Source: Maribacter luteus (GTDB taxonomy: Bacteria; Bacteroidota; Bacteroidia; Flavobacteriales; Flavobacteriaceae). Taken from it: a stretch of 64,000 nucleotides of DNA. Position 1 is the first letter of the stretch. The number at the start of each line of letters is the position of its first letter. The notes under the pieces were generated by a model that was given only the letters and a program-made list of their open reading frames with translations, was not told where the DNA came from and did no database searches. Made by a program: the position numbers and the translations under genes. Location of the stretch: the NCBI RefSeq assembly GCF_009674825.1, contig NZ_WKJH01000030.1, positions 434,001 through 498,000 of the forward strand, written 5' to 3'. Below, one piece after another: positions 32,925 to 42,922 of the stretch.

Positions 32925-35900
32925 ATGAACAAAACCATATCCATTTCCATCTTTCTTTTGTTTGTTGTTCCTGCAATGGTCATTTCCCAAGAGGTACTAT
33001 TTTCTCCTAATGACTGGCAAGACCCTTCTATTTTCGAGAAAGGACAAACGGCACCCCACGCATTCCATGTTTCCTTTGACACAGAATCGGCAGCTTTAAA
33101 AAATGACCCATCGGAAAGTAAAAACTATCATTTACTCAATGGCGAATGGGATTTTAAATGGGTAGCCACAGTAGATAAAGTTCCCGAAGGTTTTTGGCTT
33201 CCAAGTTTCAATACCATTGAGTGGGATAAAATAAAGGTGCCGAGTAATTGGCAAATGGAAGGTTACGGACATGCAAAATTCAGAAATATCAGTTTGTCCT
33301 TTGAGAGCGACCCTCCCCATATACCTTCTTATTATAATCCCGTTGGCTGCTATCGTAAACCTTTTGATATTCCCGAAACTTGGGAAGGCAAGAATATAAA
33401 ATTACGTTTTGAAGGTGTAAAATCGGCCTCCTATATCTGGATAAACGGAAAACGTGTTGGATATAACCAGGGTGGTTTTGAACCTGCAGAGTTCGATATT
33501 TCATCATTTGTTACAACCGGTAAGAACATTTTGGCCGTACAAGTCATTCGGTTTAGTGATGGTTCTTACTTGGAAAATCAAGATATGTGGCGCTTATCGG
33601 GGATTTTCAGGGATGTTAAACTATACGCCCAACCCAAAACCATGATTCGGGACCATTATGTGGTTACCGATTTGGACGGGGCATACGAAAACGCTACCCT
33701 AAGCCTATCAACAATTACTGGGAACCTAGAAGATACCGCAAAAAAAATACAACTTGAAATCGATGTCTTTGATGACAATAACAACTCCATCCTTGGAAGA
33801 AAGGCCAAATCAGGTCTCTTGAACGTGCATCCAAACGCATCGGAAAAAATAGATATTACCGTACAGGTTCAACATCCTAAAAAGTGGTCGGCAGAAATGC
33901 CGAATCGTTATACCCTTTTAGTGAATTTAAAAGATAACGACGGCAATCTGTTAGAATCCTTTTCTGAAAAAATTGGTTTCCGAGAAGTGGAGTATACAAA
34001 CAATGTCTTAACGGTAAATGGTATACCGATCAAACTCAATGGCATAAACAGTCATATGCATCATCCAGAAAAAGGTCAGGCCGTGCCGATCGCCACCCTT
34101 AGAAAAGATCTTGAAATCATGAAACGGTTCAACCTGAATTGTGTAAGAACCTGCCACTACCCTCCCACCCCGGAGTATTTAGACCTTGCCGATGAATTGG
34201 GAATCTATGTGGTAGATGAAGTTGGCGATGAGGCCCATGCCAATATTCAGCAGTCCGAAAATCCAAAATGGACAGAGATGTACAAAGACCGAAGCAGGAA
34301 ATTGGTGTATAGGGACAGAAACCATCCTTCAGTGATTATATGGAGTGCCGGTAATGAATCTGGGAGCGGGGAAAATATAAAGGCCGTAATTGAAACCGGA
34401 AAAGAAATAGACCCAAGTAGACCTGCATGGATGTACGGAGGGAACACCTTCTATATCCCTTTTGAGGATATTGTCGGGCCTCGATATTATATCCCCTTAG
34501 GTTTACGCCATGTCGTAAAAGGTGATATGTTGCCCAAAGATGACGACCGCTCTTCTTTTATGGATGAATACTTGGCGCCAACAGGAAATAGCTTGGGTGG
34601 ATTAGATGAATATTGGAAAGTAATACGACGTTCCCCGAAATCAATGGGCGGTGCCATTTGGGATTTTGTTAGCCCAGGTATCAACACTCCTCGCTGGACA
34701 TTACCAGATAAATCACCCAAAAAGAATGACGGACAAATTATGGGAAGACCTTCTTTTGTTGAAGGAAAACATGGCAGAGGTCTACAGTTCTCAGGACATG
34801 ATGATTGGGTGGAGTTTTATCGAGACCCATCTCTTGATATTACCGGTAAGGCCCTTGCCATAGGTTTCTGGGTTAAGCCTTCGAAAATTCCACAAACCAA
34901 TGTGTTCTTGAGTAAAGGAATTGAGCAATATGGCATACAAATGCGAGATTCAGAAACCTTGGAATTTTATGTGAATTCAAAAAATGCAACTAATTACTTG
35001 ATCAATGATAGGGTTTCGGCCAAAGTAAAGGTAGGACCTGATTTTTATGATAAATGGCACCATATAGCTGGGATATATGATGGCCAATATTTGAAATTAT
35101 ATGTAGATGAAAAAGTTGTATCGCAAACGCAATTTTCAAGAAACATATCCACCACAGCTTTTCCACTAGGTATAGGAAGGGAAGCAGAAAAACAGGATCA
35201 AGGGGAATATAGTGGACGCATGTCTAGCATGATCATTGATGATGTTCGGATCTTTGACCACCCAGTTTCCTTATTACAGTTACAAAATAACATACAGGAT
35301 GCCGTTTTGGCATTGGATTTTGATACTGATACAAAAGGTGAGGACTTTTATGCTGTTGGATTGGGGGGAAGAAGCTATGGGGTAATTTGGCCAGATCGCA
35401 CCGTACAACCTGAAATTCATCAAATAAAAAAATCTGGTCAACCTATTAGCCTCGAGCTGATTGACGCTTTAACATATAAGGTTAAAATAACCAATTACCA
35501 TCATTTTAAAAACCTCAACCAATTGAATGGTTATTGGTCCCTATTGGAAGATGGTAAAGAAATTGAAAACGGAAGCCTTTCCTTAGACCTAGCTGCCCAA
35601 AAATCAAGCGAAATCAATATTCCATGTAAAACGAAATCGGGCCAAGGAGAGCTTATTTTAACCATAGGATTCACTTTGAAGGAAAATGAAAGTTGGGCGA
35701 ACAACAGCCATGAAGTTGCCTGGGAACAATTCATTTTGAAAAAGGCCAATACACCGGAACCGGTAATATCGGTTTCAGAAAAAATAAAAATTAATGAAAG
35801 TAGTACGGAAATAGAGATCTACAACAAGGATTTCACTTATATATTCAATAAGGAAAATGGCAAATGGACGTCCTTTTTGTTTAAAGGCTCCGAGTATTTG

Positions 35901-36722
35901 GAAAATGGTCCGGATTTTAAGGTTTGGCGCGCTCCGTTGGCAAATGACGTTGATCCTTGGGGAGCTTATAAATATCCTAGCAAGAACATGACCCCTGGTT
36001 ATGGTAGATCCATAGATAATCAGTTGCGTACTCTAGGGCTGCGCGATTTGCATAACCTAGTTGATTCTATTGACATTACAAAAAGTCCTAAAGAAGTTAG
36101 GGTGAAAGTGAAGATTTGGTCTGCATCATCCTTAGACCCTTATACTTCGATAAAACAAAGCAACGACGTTTCTGCTTTTGAGCGAGATGAAACCTGGACA
36201 ATATACCCTGACGGAACCTTGGAACTGGATCAAGAAATAACCCCTCATGGCCCCATGCCGGATATTCTCCCAAAAGAAGGGTTACAGTTTCAATTACCAA
36301 AGAGCTTTAATCAAGTTTCTTGGTACGGAAGAGGGCCTTTTGAAACCTATCCCGATAGAAAGACCGGGGCTAAATTCGGAGTGTATGATTCAAATGCCAA
36401 TGAAATGTACGTGCCATATATCTTGCCTCAGGATTATGGCAACCGTACCGATGTTAGGTGGTTGAAAGTTAGTGACGAAAAAGGAAATGGATTATTGATT
36501 TCGGGTGATCTACCACTGAATTTCAGTTTACACAAATATGACACCGATAACCTCTCTCGTGCCGTTTACACCTATCAACTAAAAGAATCATCAAATATCA
36601 TATTGAATATTGACCATAAAGTTTCAGGGGTCGGTGGCACTGCTATAAGACAGTTACAAACCTATCGTGAAAAAGCGACAAGCGGTCATTATAAACTAAA
36701 AATAAAACCATTTACTAAATAG
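32925..36722 (+). CDS. Glycoside hydrolase family 2 (beta-galactosidase type) with inserted LamG domain
   Basis: The 1265-residue secreted enzyme has a signal peptide (FLLFVVPAMVISQ). A jelly-roll N domain (about 70-240) includes IWINGKRVGYNQGG, then come the Ig-like domain and the TIM barrel. The acid/base Glu is in IWSAGNESG (near residue 476), and the nucleophile region is MDEYLAPTGNSLGG (near 547). At about 600-790 a concanavalin-like LamG domain is inserted (GLQFSGHDDWVEF ... IAGIYDGQYLKLYVD). Standard GH2 domain 4 and the small-chain domain follow. The insert splits the barrel region from the C-terminal domains, which may add carbohydrate binding. Confidence 0.9.
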   Translation: MNKTISISIFLLFVVPAMVISQEVLFSPNDWQDPSIFEKGQTAPHAFHVSFDTESAALKNDPSESKNYHLLNGEWDFKWVATVDKVPEGFWLPSFNTIEWDKIKVPSNWQMEGYGHAKFRNISLSFESDPPHIPSYYNPVGCYRKPFDIPETWEGKNIKLRFEGVKSASYIWINGKRVGYNQGGFEPAEFDISSFVTTGKNILAVQVIRFSDGSYLENQDMWRLSGIFRDVKLYAQPKTMIRDHYVVTDLDGAYENATLSLSTITGNLEDTAKKIQLEIDVFDDNNNSILGRKAKSGLLNVHPNASEKIDITVQVQHPKKWSAEMPNRYTLLVNLKDNDGNLLESFSEKIGFREVEYTNNVLTVNGIPIKLNGINSHMHHPEKGQAVPIATLRKDLEIMKRFNLNCVRTCHYPPTPEYLDLADELGIYVVDEVGDEAHANIQQSENPKWTEMYKDRSRKLVYRDRNHPSVIIWSAGNESGSGENIKAVIETGKEIDPSRPAWMYGGNTFYIPFEDIVGPRYYIPLGLRHVVKGDMLPKDDDRSSFMDEYLAPTGNSLGGLDEYWKVIRRSPKSMGGAIWDFVSPGINTPRWTLPDKSPKKNDGQIMGRPSFVEGKHGRGLQFSGHDDWVEFYRDPSLDITGKALAIGFWVKPSKIPQTNVFLSKGIEQYGIQMRDSETLEFYVNSKNATNYLINDRVSAKVKVGPDFYDKWHHIAGIYDGQYLKLYVDEKVVSQTQFSRNISTTAFPLGIGREAEKQDQGEYSGRMSSMIIDDVRIFDHPVSLLQLQNNIQDAVLALDFDTDTKGEDFYAVGLGGRSYGVIWPDRTVQPEIHQIKKSGQPISLELIDALTYKVKITNYHHFKNLNQLNGYWSLLEDGKEIENGSLSLDLAAQKSSEINIPCKTKSGQGELILTIGFTLKENESWANNSHEVAWEQFILKKANTPEPVISVSEKIKINESSTEIEIYNKDFTYIFNKENGKWTSFLFKGSEYLENGPDFKVWRAPLANDVDPWGAYKYPSKNMTPGYGRSIDNQLRTLGLRDLHNLVDSIDITKSPKEVRVKVKIWSASSLDPYTSIKQSNDVSAFERDETWTIYPDGTLELDQEITPHGPMPDILPKEGLQFQLPKSFNQVSWYGRGPFETYPDRKTGAKFGVYDSNANEMYVPYILPQDYGNRTDVRWLKVSDEKGNGLLISGDLPLNFSLHKYDTDNLSRAVYTYQLKESSNIILNIDHKVSGVGGTAIRQLQTYREKATSGHYKLKIKPFTK

Positions 36723-36775
36723 TAGATTTATTAAAGCGTTATAATTTTATGTCCGTTTATCCCAGTAAACAATGT

Positions 36776-37606
36776 TCAATCCTTGCTTACAAAAACATTG
36801 GCTACAAGTGCCCCAACAATCATAAGAATACCCAAGAGACTCCATATAGTATATACATCTCCAAACCATAAAACACCTACGGTTAGGGTAAAAATTACTT
36901 CAATATATTTTAATGGCGCCACTAAATTGGTTTTGGCAACTTGAAATGCCTTGGTCATAAATATCTGACCGAAAAAACCAAATATCCCTAAACTTAAAAA
37001 CAACAACCAATCGTTACCTTCAGGATTTTTCCAATTGAATAAACTCAGAACACCCCCGATAACCGTTCCTACGAACATAAAATAATTCACGATTACAATT
37101 GGTTTATCGCTTTTTCCTATCCTACGAATGGCAACATAAACCAAACCACTGAAAACCGAAGCAGCCAATATTAAAACAAGTCCTGTATTATCAATAGCGC
37201 CATCAAATCCTTTCAAAACAAGAACGCCTAAAAAGGCCATGAAAAATAGGGGCCATTGTAGTGGCTTAAGTTTTTCCTTCAACAATATTAGGGCAAAAAA
37301 AGTAGCGAATATGGGAGATAAATACCGAAGGGAAACGGCCGTTCCCACTGATAGATACTTTAATGACATAAAGAAAAGACTCATGGCTGTCAATCCTATA
37401 ATGGACCTTAGTAACATTAATGATCTTTTATTACCCCAAATATCAATGCCTTTCCATAATATAAAAGTAGTTCCCAGAACAAAAGACCCCAAGGATCTGA
37501 AAAAAACAATCTCAAAAGTCGGGAAGCCAGACAGATATTTTACCACCGAATTCATTAAAGTGAATGAAAAGGTGCTGATAATCATATAAAGGATAGCTTT
37601 TTTCAC
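36776..37606 (-). CDS. EamA/DMT-family transporter
   Basis: This 276-residue protein has ten hydrophobic helices in two EamA repeats. Typical pieces are SFTLMNSVVKYLSG, FFRSLGSFVLG and VAPLKYIEVIFTLTVG. Family members export or import amino acids, sugars or nucleotide metabolites across the inner membrane. It ends convergently 53 bp from the GH2 stop. There is no palindrome linking it to the GH genes, so the association may be chance. Confidence 0.88.
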   Translation of the reverse strand: MKKAILYMIISTFSFTLMNSVVKYLSGFPTFEIVFFRSLGSFVLGTTFILWKGIDIWGNKRSLMLLRSIIGLTAMSLFFMSLKYLSVGTAVSLRYLSPIFATFFALILLKEKLKPLQWPLFFMAFLGVLVLKGFDGAIDNTGLVLILAASVFSGLVYVAIRRIGKSDKPIVIVNYFMFVGTVIGGVLSLFNWKNPEGNDWLLFLSLGIFGFFGQIFMTKAFQVAKTNLVAPLKYIEVIFTLTVGVLWFGDVYTIWSLLGILMIVGALVANVFVSKD

Positions 37607-37931
37607 AGTTTAGTTTTGAACGATATAAGCCCAGTTCCTTTTATTTCAAATAGGGAAAAATAAAGGACGAGAATAGAAAATAAGCTTCAAAATTACTGCA
37701 AATTCCCCACTTGTATGATAATTACCCGAGATTTCGGAATTATAACATAATCACGTTATTACATCCACTATCCTTTAAAAAAGGCACATGATATTTGGTA
37801 AAAAGCCAATACTTTTCCTAGTTACATCTTAAAATAGCCTACTTTCAATAATCGAATGAAAATGAAAACCTCTCTTTTAACCTTCAATTACATATAATTT
37901 ATCTCTTCAAATTTGATTTTAAAACAAACAG
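37607..37931. other. Gap with no recognised feature
   Basis: About 325 bp upstream of the EamA gene. It is AT-rich; I see no gene, palindrome of class A or B, or terminator in it. A promoter for the transporter must lie here but I could not place it. Confidence 0.5.
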
Positions 37932-37960
37932 AAAGACCAGCTCCACAGGAACTGGTCTTT
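37932..37960 (-). terminator. Terminator of the galE-rfb operon
   Basis: AAAGACCAG (37932-37940) and CTGGTCTTT (37952-37960), with an extra inner TCC/GGA pairing. On the minus strand it is followed by CTGTTTGTTTT, which fits the end of the minus-strand operon. Confidence 0.8.
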
Positions 37961-37994
37961 ATCAGTAAGATTTGGGGAAACTACTTCTGATAGA

Positions 37995-38123
37995 TTATTG
38001 CATAAGGGTACTCATGGTAATTTCATGGTGTGAAATTTCAATATCGCAAATAAGATGTATTTCATTTGTACCAATGGGTTGCACAAACCCTTTCTCTTGT
38101 ATATGTATTTTATCATCAACCAT
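37995..38123 (-). CDS. Small conserved-looking protein at the end of the galE operon
   Basis: A 42-residue frame starts at the ATG at 38123 (MVDDKIHIQEKG...) and ends at 37995, between galE and the terminator. It is rich in His, Ile and acidic residues (CDIEISHHEITMSTLMQ) with no signal or membrane segment. Codon use looks like that of its neighbours, and its position just before the terminator supports it. I do not recognise a family. A 79-residue frame covering the same bases is judged a shadow. Confidence 0.35.
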   Translation of the reverse strand: MVDDKIHIQEKGFVQPIGTNEIHLICDIEISHHEITMSTLMQ

Positions 38124-38261
38124 AATGTTTCATTGAATATTTGATTCAAAAGTAGAACATTGGGTTGGGGAATAATCGCAAACAACTTTGAATGGATTCC
38201 TTCTTTCGGCGGATGACCAATAACTAAGGATGAATGCTTTTGAATTTTCATTTATCTTAAA

Positions 38262-39293
38262 CTATGAGATTTTGACGGACTTACGTACTTTCTGTTCCCA
38301 ATCCCACGCAGACTTCATAGCTTGGTCCAGTGTAGACTCCGCCTTCCAACCTAAAATATCATTAGCTTTTTTGGTACTCGCATAAGCGGTGATGACATCA
38401 CCCGGTCTACGGTCAACGAGCTTATAATTTAATTTCTTATCCGAAATGCGTTCAAAACTATGGATAACCTCCAGAACGGAACTTCCCTTTCCTGTCCCCA
38501 AATTGAACACTTCATAATTAGCATTATTTTCTTGCTTTAGTAATCGCTTTAAGGCCACAACATGTGCCATTGCCAAGTCAACAACATGAATGTAGTCACG
38601 CACACAAGTACCATCCTCTGTAGGGTAATCATCACCGAAAACGGATAAACATTCGCGTAGTCCAACTCCTGTTTGGGTAATAAAAGGCACTAAATTCTGT
38701 GGAACGCCAATCGGTAATTCACCGATTTCCGCAGAAGGATGGGCGCCCATTGGATTGAAATACCTTAGGGCAATGGCATTGAACCCTTCTTTCACATTGC
38801 ACGTATCACGTAATATTTCCTCCCCGATCTGTTTAGTATTACCATATGGCGATTCGGCCGGTTTTACGGGTGCATTTTCGGTTATTGGCATTTCATCTGC
38901 CTGGCCATAAACGGTGCAGGAAGAACTGAAAATAAAATTAGCCCGGTTTTTATCCTGCAAATGCTGTAAAAGATAAACCAAGGAGCAAATATTGTTTTCA
39001 TAATAAGCCAAGGGTTTTGCCACACTTTCACCTACCGCCTTATAAGCCGCAAAATGAATTACCCCTTCAATGTCAGTATACTTTTTGAAAAAACCATTAA
39101 CACTTGATTTATCCCGTAAATCGATATTTTCGAATATGGCTTCTTTTCCAGTTATCTTTTTTATTCCTTGCAGTACATCTTCCGAGGAGTTACTTAGATC
39201 ATCAATGATCACTACCTCAAACCCTTCATTTTGCAAGGCAACAACGGTATGGGAACCTATGAAACCCAATCCACCTGTGACTAATATTTTCAT
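38262..39293 (-). CDS. galE: UDP-glucose 4-epimerase
   Basis: This 343-residue short-chain dehydrogenase/reductase converts UDP-glucose to UDP-galactose. The NAD motif GGLGFIGSHTVVAL is at the start, the catalytic Ser/Tyr region is SSSCTVYG and YGNTKQIGEEI, and the GalE-specific RYFNPMGAHPSAEIGE is clear. It is the last of the rfb-galE genes, 27 bp after the rfbD stop. UDP-galactose would feed the exopolysaccharide glycosyltransferases. Confidence 0.95.
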   Translation of the reverse strand: MKILVTGGLGFIGSHTVVALQNEGFEVVIIDDLSNSSEDVLQGIKKITGKEAIFENIDLRDKSSVNGFFKKYTDIEGVIHFAAYKAVGESVAKPLAYYENNICSLVYLLQHLQDKNRANFIFSSSCTVYGQADEMPITENAPVKPAESPYGNTKQIGEEILRDTCNVKEGFNAIALRYFNPMGAHPSAEIGELPIGVPQNLVPFITQTGVGLRECLSVFGDDYPTEDGTCVRDYIHVVDLAMAHVVALKRLLKQENNANYEVFNLGTGKGSSVLEVIHSFERISDKKLNYKLVDRRPGDVITAYASTKKANDILGWKAESTLDQAMKSAWDWEQKVRKSVKIS

Positions 39294-39320
39294 TTTATTG
39301 TTTTATGGTTGTTTATTTGG

Positions 39321-40178
39321 TTATTCAAGCGTATTGCAAGCTTTTTTTAAGCTATCCCTCCAATAAGGGATTTCTATTTTTAGTAACTTTTTGATTTTGC
39401 CTTTATCCAGGACACTAAAAGACGGTCTTTTAGCCGGAAGTGGATATGCATCAGTTCGTATAGGTAATAGTTGAACGTCAACCTTATTTATGTCAAAAAT
39501 GGCCTTAGCAAAATCGTACCAACTCGCCACTCCCTCATTACTGTAATGATATATACCATAAGTATCTACCCTACTCCGTAATATCGAAAATATAACTTCT
39601 GCGAGGTCAATGGCATTAGTAGGCGTGCCCACTTGGTCATATACCACGGAAAGACTATCCCTTTCCCTACCGTATTTTAGCATTGATTTCAAAAAATTGG
39701 AACCATGACCAGAATAAAGCCAAGAAGTACGAATGATAAAATACTTATCGCATACAGATTCTATAGCCTGTTCTCCTTTTAATTTTGACCTACCATATTC
39801 CCCTAGGGCATTTGTTGAATCTTTTTCTGAATAAGGTACACTTTGCATACCGTCAAAGACAAAATCAGTAGAAATATGAATCAAAACGATATTATTTTGA
39901 TTACAGACTTCTGCTAAGTTTTTAGGACCTATTTGGTTGACTAGATTTGCATTTTCAATATCTTTTTCCGCTCCGTCTACATTGGTATAAGCAGCGGTAT
40001 TGATACAATAGTGGTAATCTTCTTCTTGGAACGCTTCATAAACAGCATCCCTATCCGTAATATCCAACTCTTTTGAAGATCTATAAACTAAATTGATTGA
40101 ATCCTTATGATTTACTGAAACCTCTTTAATACAGTTCGCTAATTGTCCATTACCGCCCGTAACCAATACTCGTAGCAT
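39321..40178 (-). CDS. rfbD: dTDP-4-dehydrorhamnose reductase
   Basis: The 285-residue enzyme makes the last step to dTDP-rhamnose. The NADPH motif VTGGNGQLANCI, the ISTDFVFDG segment, the catalytic YGRSKLKGEQAI and RTSWLYSGHGSNF match RfbD/RmlD. It lies 10 bp after the rfbC stop, in the order rfbB, rfbA, rfbC, rfbD on the minus strand, so the full pathway is present. Confidence 0.95.
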   Translation of the reverse strand: MLRVLVTGGNGQLANCIKEVSVNHKDSINLVYRSSKELDITDRDAVYEAFQEEDYHYCINTAAYTNVDGAEKDIENANLVNQIGPKNLAEVCNQNNIVLIHISTDFVFDGMQSVPYSEKDSTNALGEYGRSKLKGEQAIESVCDKYFIIRTSWLYSGHGSNFLKSMLKYGRERDSLSVVYDQVGTPTNAIDLAEVIFSILRSRVDTYGIYHYSNEGVASWYDFAKAIFDINKVDVQLLPIRTDAYPLPAKRPSFSVLDKGKIKKLLKIEIPYWRDSLKKACNTLE

Positions 40179-40187
40179 ATAATCGCT

Positions 40188-40751
40188 TTATGATTTAAGA
40201 AGAAGGCCTTCTGTGAATTCCTTATAAGTAGGTAATACTGAATCTTTTTCAGATATAATCAATTTACTCTCTGGAATTTGCCAGTCTATATTAAAAAATG
40301 GATCATTATAGAGCAATCCACCTTCGGATTCCTTGTTATAATAATTATCGCATTTGTATGAGAATATTGCTGTATCACTTAGAGTGACAAAACCATGGGC
40401 ACAGCCTCGAGGTACAAAAATTTGGACATTGTTTTCATCGGATAATTCCATGGAAAACACATTGCCAAAAGTAGATGAATCCCGTCTTAAATCAACGACA
40501 ACATCGAGCACTTTTCCTTGCGGAACACGTACTAATTTTGCTTGGGCGTTTTCTCCTTTTTGAAAATGGAGACCACGCAAAACGCCACGAGTGGACAGTG
40601 ATTGATTATCTTGCACAAAGTTCACATCTTTCCCAGTTGCTTTAACGAACTTATCATGATTATAGCTTTCGAAAAAATACCCACGTTCATCCTTAAAAAC
40701 CCTTGGGGTAATTGTGTAACAATCTATTATATTTGTTTTATTTATTTGCAT
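40188..40751 (-). CDS. rfbC: dTDP-4-dehydrorhamnose 3,5-epimerase
   Basis: The 187-residue cupin has RVFKDERGYFFESYN, the catalytic His in LRGLHFQKG, KLVRVPQGKVLDVVVDLR and RGCAHGFVTLSD, all typical of RmlC. Length is normal. It starts 5 bp after the rfbA stop and is followed by rfbD. Confidence 0.96.
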   Translation of the reverse strand: MQINKTNIIDCYTITPRVFKDERGYFFESYNHDKFVKATGKDVNFVQDNQSLSTRGVLRGLHFQKGENAQAKLVRVPQGKVLDVVVDLRRDSSTFGNVFSMELSDENNVQIFVPRGCAHGFVTLSDTAIFSYKCDNYYNKESEGGLLYNDPFFNIDWQIPESKLIISEKDSVLPTYKEFTEGLLLKS

Positions 40752-40756
40752 TGGTT

Positions 40757-41617
40757 CTAATTTAAAGAATCTATCAAGGTCTTGCTATAACCACTTTTGA
40801 CCAAAGGTAAGGTGAGTTTTTTATATTGTTGTTTTGTTATAAATCCCATTTTAAATGCAGCAGCCTCTATGGATCCGACTTTAAGCCCTTGTCTTTCCTC
40901 TATAACCTGAACGAATTGTGCTGCCTGCATCAAGGAATTGAATGTTCCTGTATCTAACCAAGCCGTACCTCTATCCAAAATACTTACTTGTAATTTCCCC
41001 TGTCTAAGGTATTCTTTGTTCACATCGGTGATTTCCAATTCCCCACGCGCACTTGGTTTTATGTTCTTTGCTATTTCCACAACGTTATTGTCATAAAAAT
41101 ATATGCCAGGTACTGCATAACTAGATTTAGGTTTTTCAGGTTTTTCCTCTATGGATATAGCTTTATTATCTTTATCAAACTCGACCACACCATATCTTTC
41201 TGGATCATTTACATGATATGCATAGATAATACCTCCATCAGGGTCATTATTCGATTGTAAAAGTTTCTCCAATCCCGTTCCATAAAATATATTGTCACCA
41301 AGTATTAAGGCAACCTTATCTTTTCCTATGAATTTCTCTCCAATGATAAAAGCTTCTGCCAAACCGTTCGGTTCGGATTGCACGGCATATTCAAATTTAC
41401 ATCCGTATTTGCTTCCATCTCCCAAAAGTTTTTTGAACATTGGAAGGTCATAAGGTGTAGAAATAATCAATATATCCCATATACCGGATTCAATCAATGT
41501 ACTGAGTGGATAATATATCATCGGTTTGTCATAAACCGGCATCAATTGCTTGCTTACTGCCAAGGTACATGGATGCAATCTGGTTCCTGACCCCCCTGCT
41601 AGAATTATTCCTTTCAT
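40757..41617 (-). CDS. rfbA: Glucose-1-phosphate thymidylyltransferase
   Basis: The 286-residue nucleotidyltransferase starts with [17 protein letters not shown] and has [30 protein letters not shown] and the [19 protein letters not shown] region of RmlA. It makes dTDP-glucose, the entry point of the rhamnose pathway. It is 37 bp after the rfbB stop. Confidence 0.97.
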   Translation of the reverse strand: MKGIILAGGSGTRLHPCTLAVSKQLMPVYDKPMIYYPLSTLIESGIWDILIISTPYDLPMFKKLLGDGSKYGCKFEYAVQSEPNGLAEAFIIGEKFIGKDKVALILGDNIFYGTGLEKLLQSNNDPDGGIIYAYHVNDPERYGVVEFDKDNKAISIEEKPEKPKSSYAVPGIYFYDNNVVEIAKNIKPSARGELEITDVNKEYLRQGKLQVSILDRGTAWLDTGTFNSLMQAAQFVQVIEERQGLKVGSIEAAAFKMGFITKQQYKKLTLPLVKSGYSKTLIDSLN

Positions 41618-41653
41618 ATCATTTTTTTTAGATTATATAATTGTAGGTCAGAC

Positions 41654-42679
41654 CTATTGAATTTTTGTGGTGTACTTTTCGAGATACCACTGAATAGTTT
41701 TTTCTATACCCGATTCAAAATTTTCATCGGCTTTCCACCCAAGCTTATCTTCTATTTTAGAAGCATCGATGGCGTATCTAAAATCATGTCCTGCACGATC
41801 TTCGACATAAGTTATTAAATCAAGATAACTTTTCCCGTTTTTACGGGGTTCTTTTTTATCCAACAATTCACAAATGGTTGTTGCGATATAAAGATTGGTT
41901 CGTTCGTTCCTTCCTCCTATATTATAGGTTTCGCCTGAAATTCCTTTTTCATATGCCAGGGAGATACCCTTACAATGATCTAATACATAAAGCCAATCGC
42001 GAATATTTTGACCATCACCATAAATAGGAATTGCTTCCTCGGAAATTGCTTTTCGAATGATAGTCGGGATTAATTTCTCGTCATGCTGTTTTGGACCATA
42101 ATTATTTGAACAATTGGTTGTTACAATATTCATTCCAAAGGTATGATGATAACTTCGTACAATAAAATCAGATGAAGCTTTTGAGGCACTATATGGACTA
42201 TTTGGTGCATAGGGAGTAGTTTCTTTAAAAAGGCCTTCTTTACCCAATGTACCATATACTTCGTCTGTAGAAACATGATGAAAACGACAATTCCCATAAT
42301 CTTCTTTATATACACCCGGCGCGGTCATCCAATGATTTTTAGCCACATCTATTAAATTAAATGTACCTAAGATATTGGTCTGCATAAACGCATCAGGACG
42401 TTTTATTGAGTTATCTACATGGGACTCCGCGGCAAAATGTATTACTCCTTTAAAATCATAATCTACGAACAATTGTTCTAACAGACTACGATTACAAATA
42501 TCCCCTTCTACAAAAAAATAACGCTCATGATTTTCGATTTCCTGCAGATTAGATACATCACCAGCATAGGTAAGTGCGTCAATATTCACAATTTTCAGGT
42601 TTGGGTATTCTTCAAGAAAATATGGAATGAAATTAGACCCGATAAAACCGGCACCTCCAGTGATTAATATATGCTCCAT
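41654..42679 (-). CDS. rfbB: dTDP-glucose 4,6-dehydratase
   Basis: The 341-residue SDR enzyme has ITGGAGFIGSNFI, the HFAAESHVDNSI segment, HVSTDEVYG, and YSASKASSDFIVRSYHHTFG with the catalytic Tyr-Lys pair; NCSNNYGP is diagnostic. It is first in the rfb operon, behind the direct-repeat promoter at 42710-42773, with a predicted leader of only about 24 nt. Confidence 0.97.
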   Translation of the reverse strand: MEHILITGGAGFIGSNFIPYFLEEYPNLKIVNIDALTYAGDVSNLQEIENHERYFFVEGDICNRSLLEQLFVDYDFKGVIHFAAESHVDNSIKRPDAFMQTNILGTFNLIDVAKNHWMTAPGVYKEDYGNCRFHHVSTDEVYGTLGKEGLFKETTPYAPNSPYSASKASSDFIVRSYHHTFGMNIVTTNCSNNYGPKQHDEKLIPTIIRKAISEEAIPIYGDGQNIRDWLYVLDHCKGISLAYEKGISGETYNIGGRNERTNLYIATTICELLDKKEPRKNGKSYLDLITYVEDRAGHDFRYAIDASKIEDKLGWKADENFESGIEKTIQWYLEKYTTKIQ

Positions 42680-42709
42680 TTATTTTTAGTTAAGTATTTT
42701 ATTTTTTTG

Positions 42710-42773
42710 TAAATATAATCCTACATTTAAATAAATTTAAAAGATTGTTGTGAAATACGTTTTTAGTGTGGTC
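42710..42773 (-). promoter_or_regulatory. rfb operon promoter with 21-bp-period direct repeat (EPS promoter 1)
   Basis: On the minus strand the -7 box is TATATTTA (42717-42710). Exactly 26 bp before it lies CACAACAAT (42752-42744). Twenty-one bp further upstream is the degenerate copy GACCACACT (42773-42765). The same layout is found at 50617-50680 and 58641-58704. Confidence 0.65.
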
Positions 42774-42922
42774 GAAGAACAATAAGTGACGATGAATCAA
42801 TTGATAAAATTAATGATATTGCCTTTTTAATTGATTGAAAAAATAGACATTAACCTATTTTCATATTATTTTTCCTACTTTTAACACTTCTTAATGCCAA
42901 CCCCTGTTCAATACTTTTTTAA

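Noticed and set aside
28746-37606. A full polysaccharide utilisation locus (PUL)
   Set aside because: No SusC/SusD pair is present in the window; the glycosidase genes are grouped but do not meet that definition.
38012-38251. 79-residue frame downstream of galE on the minus strand
   Set aside because: It overlaps the 42-residue frame that has better codon use and position, shows no motif, and its composition looks like read-through of non-coding DNA.
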